From Agarophyton chilense (taxonomy: Eukaryota > Rhodophyta > Florideophyceae > Gracilariales > Gracilariaceae): DNA of 64,000 bases. The stretch covers positions 4,216,001 to 4,280,000 of the forward strand of contig JARGXX010000068.1 in NCBI GenBank assembly GCA_030374765.1, given 5' to 3'. The notes under the pieces are model-generated. The model had not been told where the DNA came from, searched no databases, and was given only the letters and a program-made list of their open reading frames with translations. Position numbers and translations under genes: made by a program. Positions 39,850 through 51,661 of the stretch are shown in pieces; position 1 is the stretch's first letter; each line of letters begins with the position of its first letter.

Positions 39850-40254
39850 TCAACCTGAACCAGTGCTGTCGATGCACCCGTCATGTTGGCAGTTTGTCCG
39901 TTATTGCAAACCTCCACAATTCAGAAACAGATTGAAGTGGCAATACTCATCCTACAAACAAGCCATATATACCGTCTTTGCAGGGCCTTGCTCACGACGC
40001 CCACGAACACGCCATTTGCACGATCCGTACCCGGCCATCGATGCTAGGCCTCAGCTGGTCCTTCGCAAGAATCCCGAGCCAAGTGTGTCTTGTGTATGAC
40101 ATCACGATTTGGGATGGTTGACCCTAATTGAGCCCCCACCACTTGGTCCATTGTTCCTGACATCGTGTTGAGACTTCAATGGGCCATCGACTACCATGGT
40201 ATTTAGGACAGTGCATGCCAATGACCTAAAGTGAATATTTTAAGGAAGATAGTA
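39850..40254. other. upstream flank of the protease gene, no gene seen
   Basis: This 400-bp stretch should contain the promoter of the minus-strand protease gene. No clear TATA box or coding frame is supported. Confidence 0.4.
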
Positions 40255-40422
40255 CGATTCGGGGGGTGACTGCTTGCAGGATTAGACCACCCTGGGGGTG
40301 ACAGGTGCAAACAACCCCAAAAACCGCTAAACCCCTAAAACCGCTAAACACCAAAAACAACTCCCACAGACAGTGTCACCCCCGGAGTAGTCTAAATCTG
40401 CAAGCTGTCACCCTCCAAATCG
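40255..40422. repeat. 168-bp MITE with about 48-bp inverted arms and TA flanks
   Basis: The left arm starts CGATTCGGGGGGTGACTGC and the right arm is its imperfect inverted copy ending GTCACCCTCCAAATCG. Both contain GCTTGCAG...TTAGAC..AC.C..GGGGGTGACA. The element is flanked by TA on both sides (40253-40254 and 40423-40424), the target duplication of Tc1/mariner-type elements. The loop (about 40305-40360) has CCGCTAAACCCCTAAAA-like short repeats. It does not code. Confidence 0.85.
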
Positions 40423-40463
40423 TATCATATAGCCATATGTTAAACACTATTTTCCAACGAAGA

Positions 40464-40967
40464 CTAGTGTCTATATGACCGATGGCCTCATGTGAGGTCA
40501 ATTGGCCTCATATGAGACCATTTTTTATTTCTTTGTAATTAAGCAATAAATGCAATCTACGAGCTCTGTATAACTGGAACATATTGCTGAACACTCTTCC
40601 TTTGATGGCCTTAAGATTTGGAGTATGCATTACTAGATGATTGAAAGAGATATTTTCTTTTGACTTGTTTTTTGGATAGTTTGAAGACAAAAATATTTGG
40701 TTGTTTTTTTTGCGACTACTGAAGTTTGCTAGACCAAAAGTATATCTTTTTAAAGAAGAGTATTAAATCTCTGTTTAATTCCATTCCCGAGGCTTTTTTT
40801 CAACGATAAAGATGTATGGTTTTTATTTTTGTTTTCTTCTTTTCTGCTCTAAATTTGAAAATTCATATCTTGAATGATTTTCAGTTACCTTTTAAGAAAA
40901 GTTTTGGCCTCATATGAGACCAAGCTGGCTTCAGGTGAGGCCAATCCTTCCGGCGTGTAGACACTAG
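40464..40967. repeat. 504-bp inverted-repeat element (MITE-like)
   Basis: The outer ends CTAGTGTCTA (40464-40473) and TAGACACTAG (40958-40967) are exact inverted copies. Inside them both arms carry reiterated GGCCTCA..TGAGG palindromes (left about 40483-40525, right about 40905-40945). The AT-rich centre holds no convincing coding frame. No clean target duplication is evident. Confidence 0.7.
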
Positions 40968-42166
40968 CCCTCATGCGGGCTTAAATTAACAGAGACTGGC
41001 ACGTTTGCAAAAAGAAGCCATTTTCCACAAATATAACGATTTTTCTCAACTGTTTAATGAAAAGTTTTTTCCAGCGATGTGCGAGGGCTCAAAATGGAAA
41101 CCCTCTTTCATGTCGATCATCACACTCTAGCGGTAGTTATGTAAGGCAAAAAAAGCGCAAGCAGCTTCGCCCTGAGAAGGTGAGCCTCAAGCGTCAATTG
41201 CAAATTTCTTTTTGGCCTTTTCCAATGCGCAATTGGTGTGTCGTCAAACTCAATCTGCTCATGGTTCTCATCTACTGTCACGAATTTCAGCAAGCGTCTA
41301 AAACCAATACAAGCTCCCAATATCTCACCAAAAGCATTTCTAGCGTTTTCTGAACATCTATAACTTTTGTCCTATTCTTACTAACCTTGTTTACTTTTTT
41401 TAGCCAGTGTACCGGCTTCACACCATAATTAGCTGTGCTCTTTTCCTTTAGTCGCGTTATAAAGGTTTAGGGTTTTAAGAGCACATAGTTTGATAATGAG
41501 ATTTGCTGTTGTACGTTTTCAATCTTTTGCAAGCAGTCTGACGTGTCATTTACTTAATTGGCACAATTTCGAACCGTCGCACGAACAAAAACATCAAAAA
41601 AGCGCTTGCTGCGTCCACTCTTAACGTCATGGACATTCTGTACACTTGGTTTTTTATTTTAGTTTTCTCAAACGATATTATTTTCGACGGATCGAACGGC
41701 TATGATTCGCATTTTAAGAATCTTTCTACAGCATGCAAAGAATATAAAGAATGATATATTTATTCTGCCAACTTCCTCTTGATAGCATTATTTGCATTCA
41801 TGTACTCGTACGTATAAAAAAATACGTCTAAAGCGTTTCTGACGTTTTTTAAACACGTTGTTAATAATTTGATCGCAGTGCTGCAGAAAATTCAAGTGAT
41901 TGGCCGAAAGCTGAATGAATTCGATATTTTTTGTCGCGCGACTGAAAACCCATCTGTTCTTATTTTATAACTATTACCATCGATTCAGAGGACAATATTC
42001 TCCTCTTAGGGCAGGAAATTGCGGGTAAACATACTCAAATGTTGTACGAAGTCGGGTTTGAGTTCTCTTTTAATCGACCCTATAGCGCTGCAGCGCAATT
42101 CTGACACATGAGGCATCCGCTTTTCGATCGCGAGCCAATTCTATTCTGCTGAAAGCTTCGCAGTTA
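40968..42166. other. AT-rich intergenic DNA, no gene seen
   Basis: This 1.2-kb AT-rich stretch lies between the inverted-repeat element and gypsy element B. Frames of up to 98 codons show no recognisable feature. Confidence 0.5.
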
Positions 42167-42800
42167 TGTCGTATAGTGGCACAAGGTCTGACCCTTGAGG
42201 TTGTCAATATACTACACTGACCCTGTAGGTGATGGATGCGAGGGATCATCAGCCACGCAGCTCCGGGCGAGCTACCATCTAGGTATTGTTAGCACCATGT
42301 AGTTTTGACATGTACCTTTTGGTTGAGTAATTGTTAGTACTTGTAATTGTAATTATATATATTTTAGTACAGTAGTGGAGTGGCCAACTGGCACTGTAGC
42401 CAGTGCTGGCCAGGTCTCTGAGACTAGGTCAGAGACCGTGCCTTGCTGGCACCTCCCGGACGATCTGGCGAGTGCAGTCCACTGCATATAGGGAACTGCA
42501 CCTCCCCCATCCTTATCTGATAGAGACAGGCACCACTTGGGTCACGAATATACCTTTTGGTTCATCGTTTCTCAACTACCACACAGGCTTTCCCGTGCGT
42601 CGACGCCTACTATCGTTCACCTACACGGTATAAGCTAGTTGCCCCGCCGTTTGCCCTTGCGGGTTTTCACGGTGCCCTGTTACCATCGAGGTTTACTACG
42701 TCCACCTTCTAAGGTTGAGCGTCAACACGCTCCCTACGGTTGAGCGTCACTACGCTCCCGAGACAAGACAGTAGCATACCCCAGAGGTGATTGTACGACA
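42167..42800 (+). repeat. 5' LTR of gypsy B (634 bp)
   Basis: It starts TGTCGTATAG and ends TTGTACGACA, with 7-bp inverted ends (TGTCGTA/TACGACA). An AT-rich block with a TATATATATT run near 42350-42365 may hold the promoter. It has the same length as the 3' LTR at 50069-50702. Confidence 0.93.
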
Positions 42801-42803
42801 TTT

Positions 42804-42820
42804 TGGTCTCCCGACTTAGA
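42804..42820 (+). promoter_or_regulatory. candidate primer-binding site of gypsy B
   Basis: Three bases after the LTR the sequence reads TGGTCTCCCGACTTAG. TGG followed by a GC-rich stretch is the expected complement of a tRNA 3' end (CCA). I cannot name the tRNA. Confidence 0.45.
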
Positions 42821-42947
42821 AAGTATTTTTAGGTTTCGTCGTACTTTCACGGTTCACACGAGATTCCGAAAAGGATTGGACGCTCGAACACCTATTTGGT
42901 TTCAGGAAATCCCGCAAAGCAATACAGGATACCACTATTGGTCACAA

Positions 42948-44894
42948 ATGGAACGACCTAAAAGGAATACGCGTGGTGCGAGCGCCCCGCCAAGCCATAG
43001 AAGTCTTAAAGGAGTCCCATCGGCTCAACCGATTCTGGAAAACCCCGAGGAGCTGTTCTGGCACCCTCGAGACAAAACCGTAAAGGTACATGGTCCGCGG
43101 CCTATGGCAACGGAACCTCAAAGGGAATTACCAATTGAGGTTGCAGCGGAGGAGCTATGGCCTCAGCTCGAAGAGCGAGCGAAAGCGCTCGTCACCCTTG
43201 CGGTCGAGGATGCATTAACCGTAAAGGAGAAGTCGGATACCCGGATGGTTCCGCCCTCAATGGACGTCGATGCATTTACCCGTATCGTGGTTGACCCAGC
43301 AGTTCAAGAGCTATCGGGCAGGATACCTGAAATTGTGAAACAGTATCTCTTTACAGATGCTAGGGAGCATGTTTACCGAGCTGTGCAGGACCTTTGGGTT
43401 TCCGAGGGATTCGCAGAATACCGACCTAAACAGGTGATCATCGCAAAGCGCATACCACAAGGGTTCCAAATAGGTCAATCTACCCATTCCAAACACTTAT
43501 CTACTGATAGTGAGTTCCTACAAGGTCCAAGGCAGAGTCAAGAGGTCCCGGGGAAGGTAGATCCTCAAGACATCTACCTGCCACCAATTACTGGTTTCCT
43601 TCAAAAGGATACCCATGGAGGTGGTCCCAAAGACGATTGGTCTGACTCGTTTGATGAGCGGCGAAGAAACCGAAAAGGGAAGAAGCGGAGGACGGAGATG
43701 GGAAAGAATCGAGAGGATGATTCAGACCCCGACTCTTCAGACTCCAGTTCCGATACGAGTTCCTCTTCGGATGATGACCGTAAAGGTAAGAAGAAGAAGA
43801 AACCGAACAGGTCGACGAAGAGGTCGTCGAACAAGAACCGAAAGGGTAAAAAGCGATACAATGAGTCGCCCGACTCTGAGTCGGACACCGAAATGGACCT
43901 GGATGTGCACCAACCGTTGAACGATATGTTCACCAAAGCAGTTGATTACAGGACTTATCGGTTGATCAAAAAGTCTTCTGAATACACCCAAGAGGTTGCT
44001 CAGAAGATTACTAAGCACCACAAGAAACTCAGCTTCCAAATGGGTGACACCACCTTCACAGGTACGGATCCTATCGCGGTGATTGAGTTTCTACAGAAGT
44101 TCAAGCTTGCATGTGACCAAAATGGGTTTTCGGAGGGCGCTTCTTTGTGGCTATTTCAGTTTTACCTGAAAGGACAAGCATACTACTTGCTGCAGGGTAG
44201 GCTCCGCGGCAATACCTTAGCAATGGATGAGGATGGCACAGAGATGTTGGAGTCATACCCAGAAGTGGTCAATTTCCTTTTGGAAACATACGCCACTGAT
44301 GAGGTTATCCAAGAGGCTTATTGGGAAGTCCTCGCCTACCATCAAAGGTCTGGGCAAACCGAATCGGAGTTTTCGCTCGCTCTGTGGAATCTGGCAACCC
44401 GCTTTGGTAATGTGTCCACTACCTCGAGGTTAAAGTCTCTATTTGCGGACAATGTCGACAAAGCGATCTGTTCCCAGGTACGCAATTACCTGGGCGCTAA
44501 CCGAAAGGTAGACTACAATGGGCTGGCTCGATACTCCCAGGGCCTTGGAGATACCCTTCGGCTCGGAAAGAGACCAGCCATGCCTCCAACCTCGAAGGAT
44601 AAATCGAAAAGGTCAGTCTTGGAAATTGAAGACACAACAACCTCAGAGGGTAGCTCGCACCTCGAAGTACCTCCAGGAACCGCTATCCACTTGGTAGCGA
44701 CCCAGGGTCGGTTCTCGAAACCTTCGACGGTAGGAAATTGGTCGTCAACGCGTACACCAAATTCGGTACAATCGCCGCCATCTTTGGTGAGCTCGCATAG
44801 GATGCCGGGAGCGAGCTCCCATAACTCGCCACCCACATCCTACGCCACTGCTCCCACCAACCAGGTTTCGAAGCCCCCCTCAATGGTAACGTGA
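42948..44894 (+). other. gag of gypsy B (fossil)
   Basis: A long gag frame; the first ATG is at 42948 (MERPKRNTRGA). A Ser/Asp-rich then Lys/Arg-rich segment (about 43720-43860; SDSSSDTSSSSDDD and KGKKKKKPNRS) precedes the capsid-like helical region (about 43920-44560; TGTDPIAVIEFLQKFKLACDQ). The C-terminus is Ser/Thr-rich. It is the best-preserved gag in the window. Confidence 0.85.
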
Positions 44895-45239
44895 GACCCC
44901 AAAACTGGAGGCCTTGTTTGCTGGTTTTGTCTCTTGACAGACCATTTGGCAAACAATTGCGCTAACTTACCTCCAGGGATGAGAGACCAGTTGATTCAGG
45001 CTCGCATGCAGAATCACCAACGCCTCTATGGGTCTTCAACGCAAGCACCAAATAGGTTCCAACCCCGTACACCGCTACAGGTCAATACCATCGAGGAAAC
45101 ACCACACTTGGACTCAACCCCTCCCGTACAGGAGGAAAACACCGAACGGTTGGCGTAATGGCCGGACTCAACCTACAAGTGGAAGGCCAATCGATACCCA
45201 GAACCTTGAAGGTGGAAGAGAACACGTCACAACCAGGTC

Positions 45240-46980
45240 CGGTTTGTCATATGAAGTACAAGAACTATAAAGTACGTGCTTCAATGTGTTTCTTCGATCG
45301 CCTTGCGGTTCCGGCCACCTGCGTGCTGGATACGGGGGCCGGCCCAAACGTCCTGAACTCCCGTGTCATACCTGAGGTGGTACTTCGGAACTTGAGCCGA
45401 CCTCCCGACAACAACCCGCTGGTGGATGCAAATGAGCGCCCATTAAACCTTCGAGGTATGCTCACCACTGTGGTGCAGCTCGGACACCTCAAGGTAAGAC
45501 TGCAACCCTTTGTTGTCGACCGTTTACCAACAGACTGCCTACTAGGTACGAACTTCATCGACAGACATGTCAAAGCAATCCTTCCTGGTTTCCATACCGT
45601 CGCCCTACTTCACGGGGGACGAATTTCCATTTTAGGTAATACGGAAACCAAACGGGGATGGTTCGTCAAACCGAAAAAGACGATATCCACCGAAACGGTC
45701 TCCAACAAAGTGCGCATTACCAAACAGGTTGTTATCCCGCCAATGCACCAAATATTGGTACTGGTGTCGTGTGCGACCCCCGGGCTGGTCATATTACAAA
45801 ACCATCCGAGGTTAGCAAATCGACACCTCACCTTGATTGCCAACGGGATTGTCGACAACATCCCAATTCAACCCTTTAAGGTGTGTCTCAGTAACTTCAG
45901 CAGTCACGACGTGAAGTTGCCGAAAAATACCAATGCTGGCATCGCACCACCGGCACCACAAGGGTTCTTCACCGTAGCTCACACTGATCTCGTCGAGGTC
46001 GCCTTCGATAAGGAGGTGGGGTGCACAAATGCGTCCACAACCACAAAGGTATCGATAAATACCAACTTGGAAGCAAAGCTAACCGATAAGGCATCGATAG
46101 ACAAAGAAAAGGAACCTGACCCTGAGAGGCAATGGCAAGATACAGTCCAGATCGATGAAGATAACAGTGAATTGCGGGGCCGTATTTTCGACCTTCTAGA
46201 GGAGTTCAAAACCATGTGGTCAGGCCATCTGGGCCGAATTAAGGCCACACAGCATCGCATCGAGCTCCTTCCTGACTCGAAGCCGATTTATCAGCAACCA
46301 TACCGTGCAGGTCCGAAGGCGAGAGAAGTAGAACTCAAAGAAGTGGAGCGAATGCTCCAAGAAGGTGTAATTGAATCAGCCAACTCAGACTGGGCTAGTC
46401 CCGTGGTTCTGGTTCAGAAGAAAGGGGATAACCATATGAGGTTCTGTGTGGACTACAGGAGGCTCAATAGCGTGACCGTCAGGAATTCGTACCCGATATC
46501 TAGAATGGATGAGTGCATCGACTTCTTTGGAGATGCGCAGATATTTACCACGTTGGAGGCCAATTGTGGTTACTGGCAGGTACCTGTAGGTGAGAAAGAT
46601 CGAGGCAAAACGACCTTCACGTGCCATGCAGGTTCGTTTCGCTTCAAACTAATGCCATTCAGGTTGCCCAATGCTCCCGCCACCTTTCAAAGGGCGCTGG
46701 ACATCATCCTTTCGAAGATTAAATGGACAACCGCCTTGGTCTACATCGATGATGTAATCATCTATTCCAGATCGGTAGAAGAGCATTTTGATAACGTACG
46801 CACCGTACTAACCCTCCTAGCTGAGGCGGAGGTGACCCTTAAGCTACGCAAATGCGTCTTCTTTACCAGAACGGTTGAATACCTGGGCCACATCATAGGC
46901 CCTAGTACCCTAGAGGTTGCGCCGAGCAACACTAGAGCCGTACAGAAGGTCAAGCTGCCACGATTCTTGACAGACGTATG
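45240..46980 (+). other. protease and reverse transcriptase of gypsy B (fossil)
   Basis: The aspartic protease motif VLDTGAGPNVLN lies near 45325. RT begins near 46250, with FCVDYRRLNSV near 46443, FRFKLMPFRLPNAPATFQ near 46638 and the catalytic box in VYIDDVIIYSR near 46740-46770. Confidence 0.88.
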
Positions 46981-47229
46981 ATCCTTTATATGTTTATGTA
47001 ACGTCTATCGTCGCTTCATGAAGGGATTCGCGAAAATAGCGGCTCCTCTCAACAAGAAGCTCCAAAAAGGTGAACCAGAACGGTTTGAGAATCTATCGAA
47101 CGACGAAACGGATACCTTTGAAGAATTGAAACGAGCGCGGTTGTCGCCGCCAATCTTAGCGTTACCGAAACAGGTCTACCATACACGCTGGATACAGATG
47201 CATCCCATGCCCAAATTGGTTGTTTTTTC

Positions 47230-49197
47230 ATGCAGGAGCAGCACAACGGAGACAAATTACCTATAGGGTACTGGAGCCGCGCTATGAATGAGGCGGAGCA
47301 GAACTACACGATAACCGAGAAGGAATGTCTAGCAGTAGTGTGGAGTATGTTGATGCTCCGTACATACCTGTATGGTGAGCGCTTTACGTTGCGCACGGAC
47401 CACGACGCCCTAACGTGGATCCTTGGACTCGCAGATGAGTCTGGTAGACTTGCTCGTTGGAGGTTGAGACTGTCGGAGTTTGAATATGACGTACAGTACC
47501 GTCCAGGTATCAAGCACAACATAGCTGACGCTATGTCACGCTTAAACACCTCAGGGTTAGAGACAGAACCGGTGGAAGATGATATCCCTTGCTTTTCGGA
47601 GTCATCAAACCAAAATGGTACCGGCGAACACCTAGAAGGATGTTGGGACTTACCTGAAGAAGGTGCCTTGCGGAACACCGACATGGCAACGCAGATACTG
47701 ACCCTAGACGAAACGAACGTCATGCCCGTAACCCTAGAGGAATTTCTACGAGGACAGGCCCAGGATGCCTACTGCAGAACCCTGGCTGACCAAATTGGTT
47801 TAAAAGGATCACCGTTCGACGTGGACCGCAATGGGTATATCGTGAGAAGGTCAACCTTGGATGGTAGCCTTCAGAAGATGGTTCCGAAGGCATTTCGCCA
47901 GAGAGTCTTGTATCTCGCGCACTACCCGTGACTATGGGGACACCCCGTTGCCATCAGGATGTATTACAACTTGGGGCAACAGTTATATTGGCCTCATATG
48001 GCCCATGATGTCTATACCTTTGTAGGTCCAGGCGAATCTTTTGTTCGTACCCGCGGTGGTATTCGAAAGCATCGAAAGTATCTGAAGCTGTTTCCAGAAG
48101 CGGGTCTACTAGAGTTTGTTGCGATAGACCTTCTAGGACCACTTCCTAAGACCGAGAATGGATATCAGCACATTCTAGTGATCACCGACAGGTTCTCGAA
48201 GCTCACGAGAGCGATACCTTTAAGGGGGACGAAGTCGACCACGCTGGCGATCGCGTTCCTCAACAATTGGGTCTACCCGTATGGTGCACCACTGTACCTA
48301 CTTACTGATAATAGTTCAAACCTGGCATCGAAGTTCTTCGAAGCAGTCTGTAACCTCTTGGGTATCAAGCACTATTTCACTACTGCCTACCACCCGCAGA
48401 CGAACGGACAGGTCGAGCGCTTTAACCACACATTGGTATCAAGGCTACGACACTATACGGAGGAGCACCAAACTGGGTGGGATGAGCTGTTGCAACCGCT
48501 CACCTACTCCTATAACCTTCCTGTACACCGGTCAACGCAGACCACTCCCTTTGATTTGGTTCTTTCGCGACACCCCCCAGGTATTGTAGTGCAGGGAGAT
48601 CATACCACCAGCACTGCAGCTGGCACACTGACCCCTGCCCAAGTCAAGCGAAATACCCTTGTGAGGTTGAGGAGGGCTCTCAAACATGCAGAGAACCGCC
48701 TCACTGCAGCCCAGAAGCGGTACAAGGCCGACTACGACCATAGGGTAACCAAAGTGGTCTCCGTATCTTCGGGACAATATGTCTACATAGACAACCCACC
48801 TTCAGTTAAAAGACCACGACCGGGTGATGAAGCGAACGATGAAGCGATTGATAGATATATCAATTCGAAGCTTCTACCCAAATCAGTGGGAACTTATAAT
48901 GTATTGAACGCATCAGACCACACCGTTACGGTTGACCAAGATGGAATACCGAATACGATATCAATTGACCGTATTACGGTAGCACCTGAAACGGTTCAAC
49001 ATCGCATTGAGGGAGGCACCTCAGCCCGAGAGCCCAGAGCGGTAGCTCTGCGCACTCGACTCTCGGAGGACCCCACCCCAATTGAGGTGAATGATGAACT
49101 ACCACGGGATGATCCGGATTACGACCCTCTAACAGGGACGGAAATGCACCCTCAAACGGCAACAGCGGGAGCTCCCGACCCGGCTTCCATACACTAA
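47230..49197 (+). other. RNase H and integrase of gypsy B (fossil)
   Basis: RNase H has TLRTDHDALTWIL near 47390 and a YRPGIKHNIADAMSRL ending near 47500-47545. Integrase follows with VITDRFSKLTRA near 48178, LLTDNSSNLASKFF near 48298 and TAYHPQTNGQVERFN near 48383-48425. The region is almost whole. Confidence 0.87.
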
Positions 49198-49259
49198 CCT
49201 CCCAGCTCGGAACATATGAACCCTCGATGTAGCGTTCCCCCGAAAGATCAGGACCAAAC

Positions 49260-49430
49260 CCCAGAGGAATTTCCCGTTGACCGTCTGGTGGGCCACACGC
49301 GAACCTACAATGGTCTGAAGTACATCGTCAGGTGGTACGGCTGGGGCCCAGAAGGGGACACCCTCGAACCCCCAGCCGCAATACCCCCACACTTCCGTAT
49401 CAGGTACTGGCGCTGTCGCAAGGAACCGAC
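49260..49430 (+). other. chromodomain of gypsy B (fossil)
   Basis: The segment EFPVDRLVGHTRTYNGLKYI then VRWYGWGPEGDTLEPP and RIRYWR has the aromatic/Trp pattern of a retroelement chromodomain. It lies directly after integrase, as in chromoviruses. Confidence 0.75.
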
Positions 49431-50068
49431 GCCTGCAGACGGCTAACCTTAGACCTTCGTGGTACTCAGGCCTGAGGAAGGGGGAGAAAAGACGTCGTTT
49501 TCCGCAGAAGGTGGACGCATATGCGTGTCAGACTACCTACAAGGGAGGACACGAAAGAACAACCAAATGTCACAGTAGAGGAGACAACAAGAGACAACAA
49601 TTTACTATAAGAAGGACCGGTTGGTTTAGGAGCAGTGGGATCAGGAGGACCAGTGTTATTGACTATCCACGGAGGAAAACTTGGAGAAATGTTAGAAGCG
49701 ATCGATCTAGGAGGGAACTGAAGTTTGAGTAACCGGGAAAAGGTGAGATACTAGCTTGGTTAGACAGGGGGTCTATGAGGAAGCAGAATCGCAAGCAAGC
49801 AGGGCAACTACCGAAACGGAGTCCGCGAGCGCACTAGTTGCACTGCATCGCCCTCATAACAGTCCCTACCTGAATGGTTATCGCTCAATTTGTGCGCCGA
49901 CGTCTCCGCGCGCCCTCATAAACCGATACTGGCGACGAGTTCTGAACCTCAAGGGATCGCGCGTGGCGCGCAGACACCACTCCAATGCCCGCGCCGCTGT
50001 CGCTCGCTACACATCTATGGCTTGATGTAAGGAGACACGGGCCGTGCCTCACGGGTAGGAAGGGGGTC

Positions 50069-50702
50069 TGTCGTAAAGTGGCACAAGGTATGACCTTTGA
50101 GGTTGTCAATATACAACACTTACCCTGTAGGTGATGGATGCGAGGGATCATCAGCCACGCAGCTCCGGACGAGCTACCATCTAGGTCTTGTCAGCCACAT
50201 GTAGTGTTGACATGTACCTTCTGGTTGAGTAATTGTTAGTACTTGTAATTGTAATTATATCTATTTTAGTACAGTAGTGGAGTGGCCACCTGGCACTGGA
50301 TCCAGTGCTGGCCAGGTCTCTGAGACTAGGCTAGAGACCGTGCCTTGCTGGCACCTCCCGGGTGATCTGGCGAGTGCAGTCCACTGCATATAGGGAACTG
50401 CACCTCCCCCATCCTAATCTGATAAATACAGGCACCACTTTGGTCACGACTATACATTTTGGTTCATTGTTTCTCAACTACCCCACAGGCTTTCCCGCGC
50501 GTCGACGCCTACCATCGTTCACCTACACGGTATAGGCTAGTCGCCCTGCCGTTTGCCCCTGTGGGTTTTCAAAGTGCCCTGTTACCATCGAGGTTTACTA
50601 CGTCCACCTTCTAAGGTTGAGCGTTAACACGCTCCCTACGGTTGAGCGTCACTACGCTCCCGAGACAAGACAGTAGCATACCCCAGAGGTGATTGTATGA
50701 CA
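50069..50702 (+). repeat. 3' LTR of gypsy B (634 bp)
   Basis: It starts TGTCGTAAAG after the purine tract and ends TTGTATGACA. It matches 42167-42800 with about 39 differences and no net length change. Confidence 0.93.
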
Positions 50703-50857
50703 CTTAGTGCTCCATCGGATCAGATAGAGAGATCGATCCTTTAGGTTCCTACTCCGCTGGAAAGAAGAAAAGGTGCAACCGCAGGAGAAAGAAGAACAGA
50801 AGAAACAGGAGAAGAGACCATTCGGACACGAGTGATTCCGAATCGGCCTCGACCGAA

Positions 50858-51661
50858 ATGACCGACTGGGAAGTGGATGAGGCTGCCGTTCGAGGCCTCA
50901 GTCCACTGACGACAACAAACGAACTTTTCCTTAAGGTTCTAGACTGCCGAAATTACCGGCTGGCCGACAGGTCCGCGAAATATTCTGGTTCGGTGGCTCG
51001 CAGAATCGCCAAATGGGCCAAACGGATACAGCTAAACATTACGGACAAGTTCTCGGGTTCCGATCCCATTGCTGTCCTTAGGTTTCTCAGTTTGTTCCGT
51101 ACGGCCTGCGATCAGAACGGTGTCCACGAGGGCACCGCTCTGTATCTTTTCCAATTCTTACTTACAAAACAGGCGCGTGACCGAGTGGTTTCGAAGATTT
51201 CTGGCACAACTGACCTCGTGGATGCTCAAGGCCGTGAGCTCCTCAGGTCATATCCTCAGATTGTTCATTACCTCTTGGAAACTTACGCCACGGATGACGT
51301 TATAATGGACGCCCACCAGGAAGGAATATCCTTTAGGCAGAGCTCCAACATGACCGAATCGGCTTTCGCGGACGACCTATGGAAGAAGGCTTACCAATGT
51401 GGAAACGTGTTCTCCGAAGAACGGCTTAAACATCATTTCATCACGGGATTGCTCCCCGTCATTCGGACAAATGTGCGCAATTACCACACGAAAAATCCGC
51501 AATACTCCTTCCGAAGGCTCGTTATTTACGCCGAGGGTTATGGCAAAATCTACAGGACTTCCAGACGCAACGCTGATTTAACCAAAGGACACCCAACTCC
51601 ATTGCGTAAACCCAACCAAGCCCATTTGTTTAGCTGCACGGAGTCGGATATGGATGCTTAA
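50858..51661 (+). other. gag capsid-like region of gypsy A2 (fossil)
   Basis: This gag region is very similar to A1 600-1360, with the same SGSDPIAVLRFLSLFRTACDQ-type core and the same end (..SCTESDMDA against ..SSMEWDMDA in A1). It is one of the most intact parts of this copy. Confidence 0.82.

Larger units (their letters stand above)
42167..50702 (+). mobile_element. Ty3/gypsy chromovirus, element B, near full length, broken
   Basis: 634-bp LTRs at both ends (42167-42800 and 50069-50702) enclose gag, protease, RT, RNase H, integrase and a chromodomain in order on the plus strand. A candidate primer-binding site and a purine tract (TAGGAAGGGGGTC) sit beside the LTRs. The LTRs differ at about 39 of 634 positions by eye (about 6 percent), older than the copia element. 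The coding region is mostly open, with only about four or five breaks. The flanks do not show a matching target duplication (AGTTA on the left, CTTAG on the right), and the right flank begins inside element A2, so the ends may have been exchanged by recombination. It differs from family A in gag, LTR and the lack of an antisense block. Confidence 0.92.

Noticed and set aside
40305-40360. Telomere-like CCCTAAA repeats
   Set aside because: Only a few imperfect CTAAAC motifs in the loop of a MITE; not an array.
42167-50702. Family A and element B as one family
   Set aside because: The LTRs differ in length and sequence, gag similarity is distant, and B lacks the antisense block.
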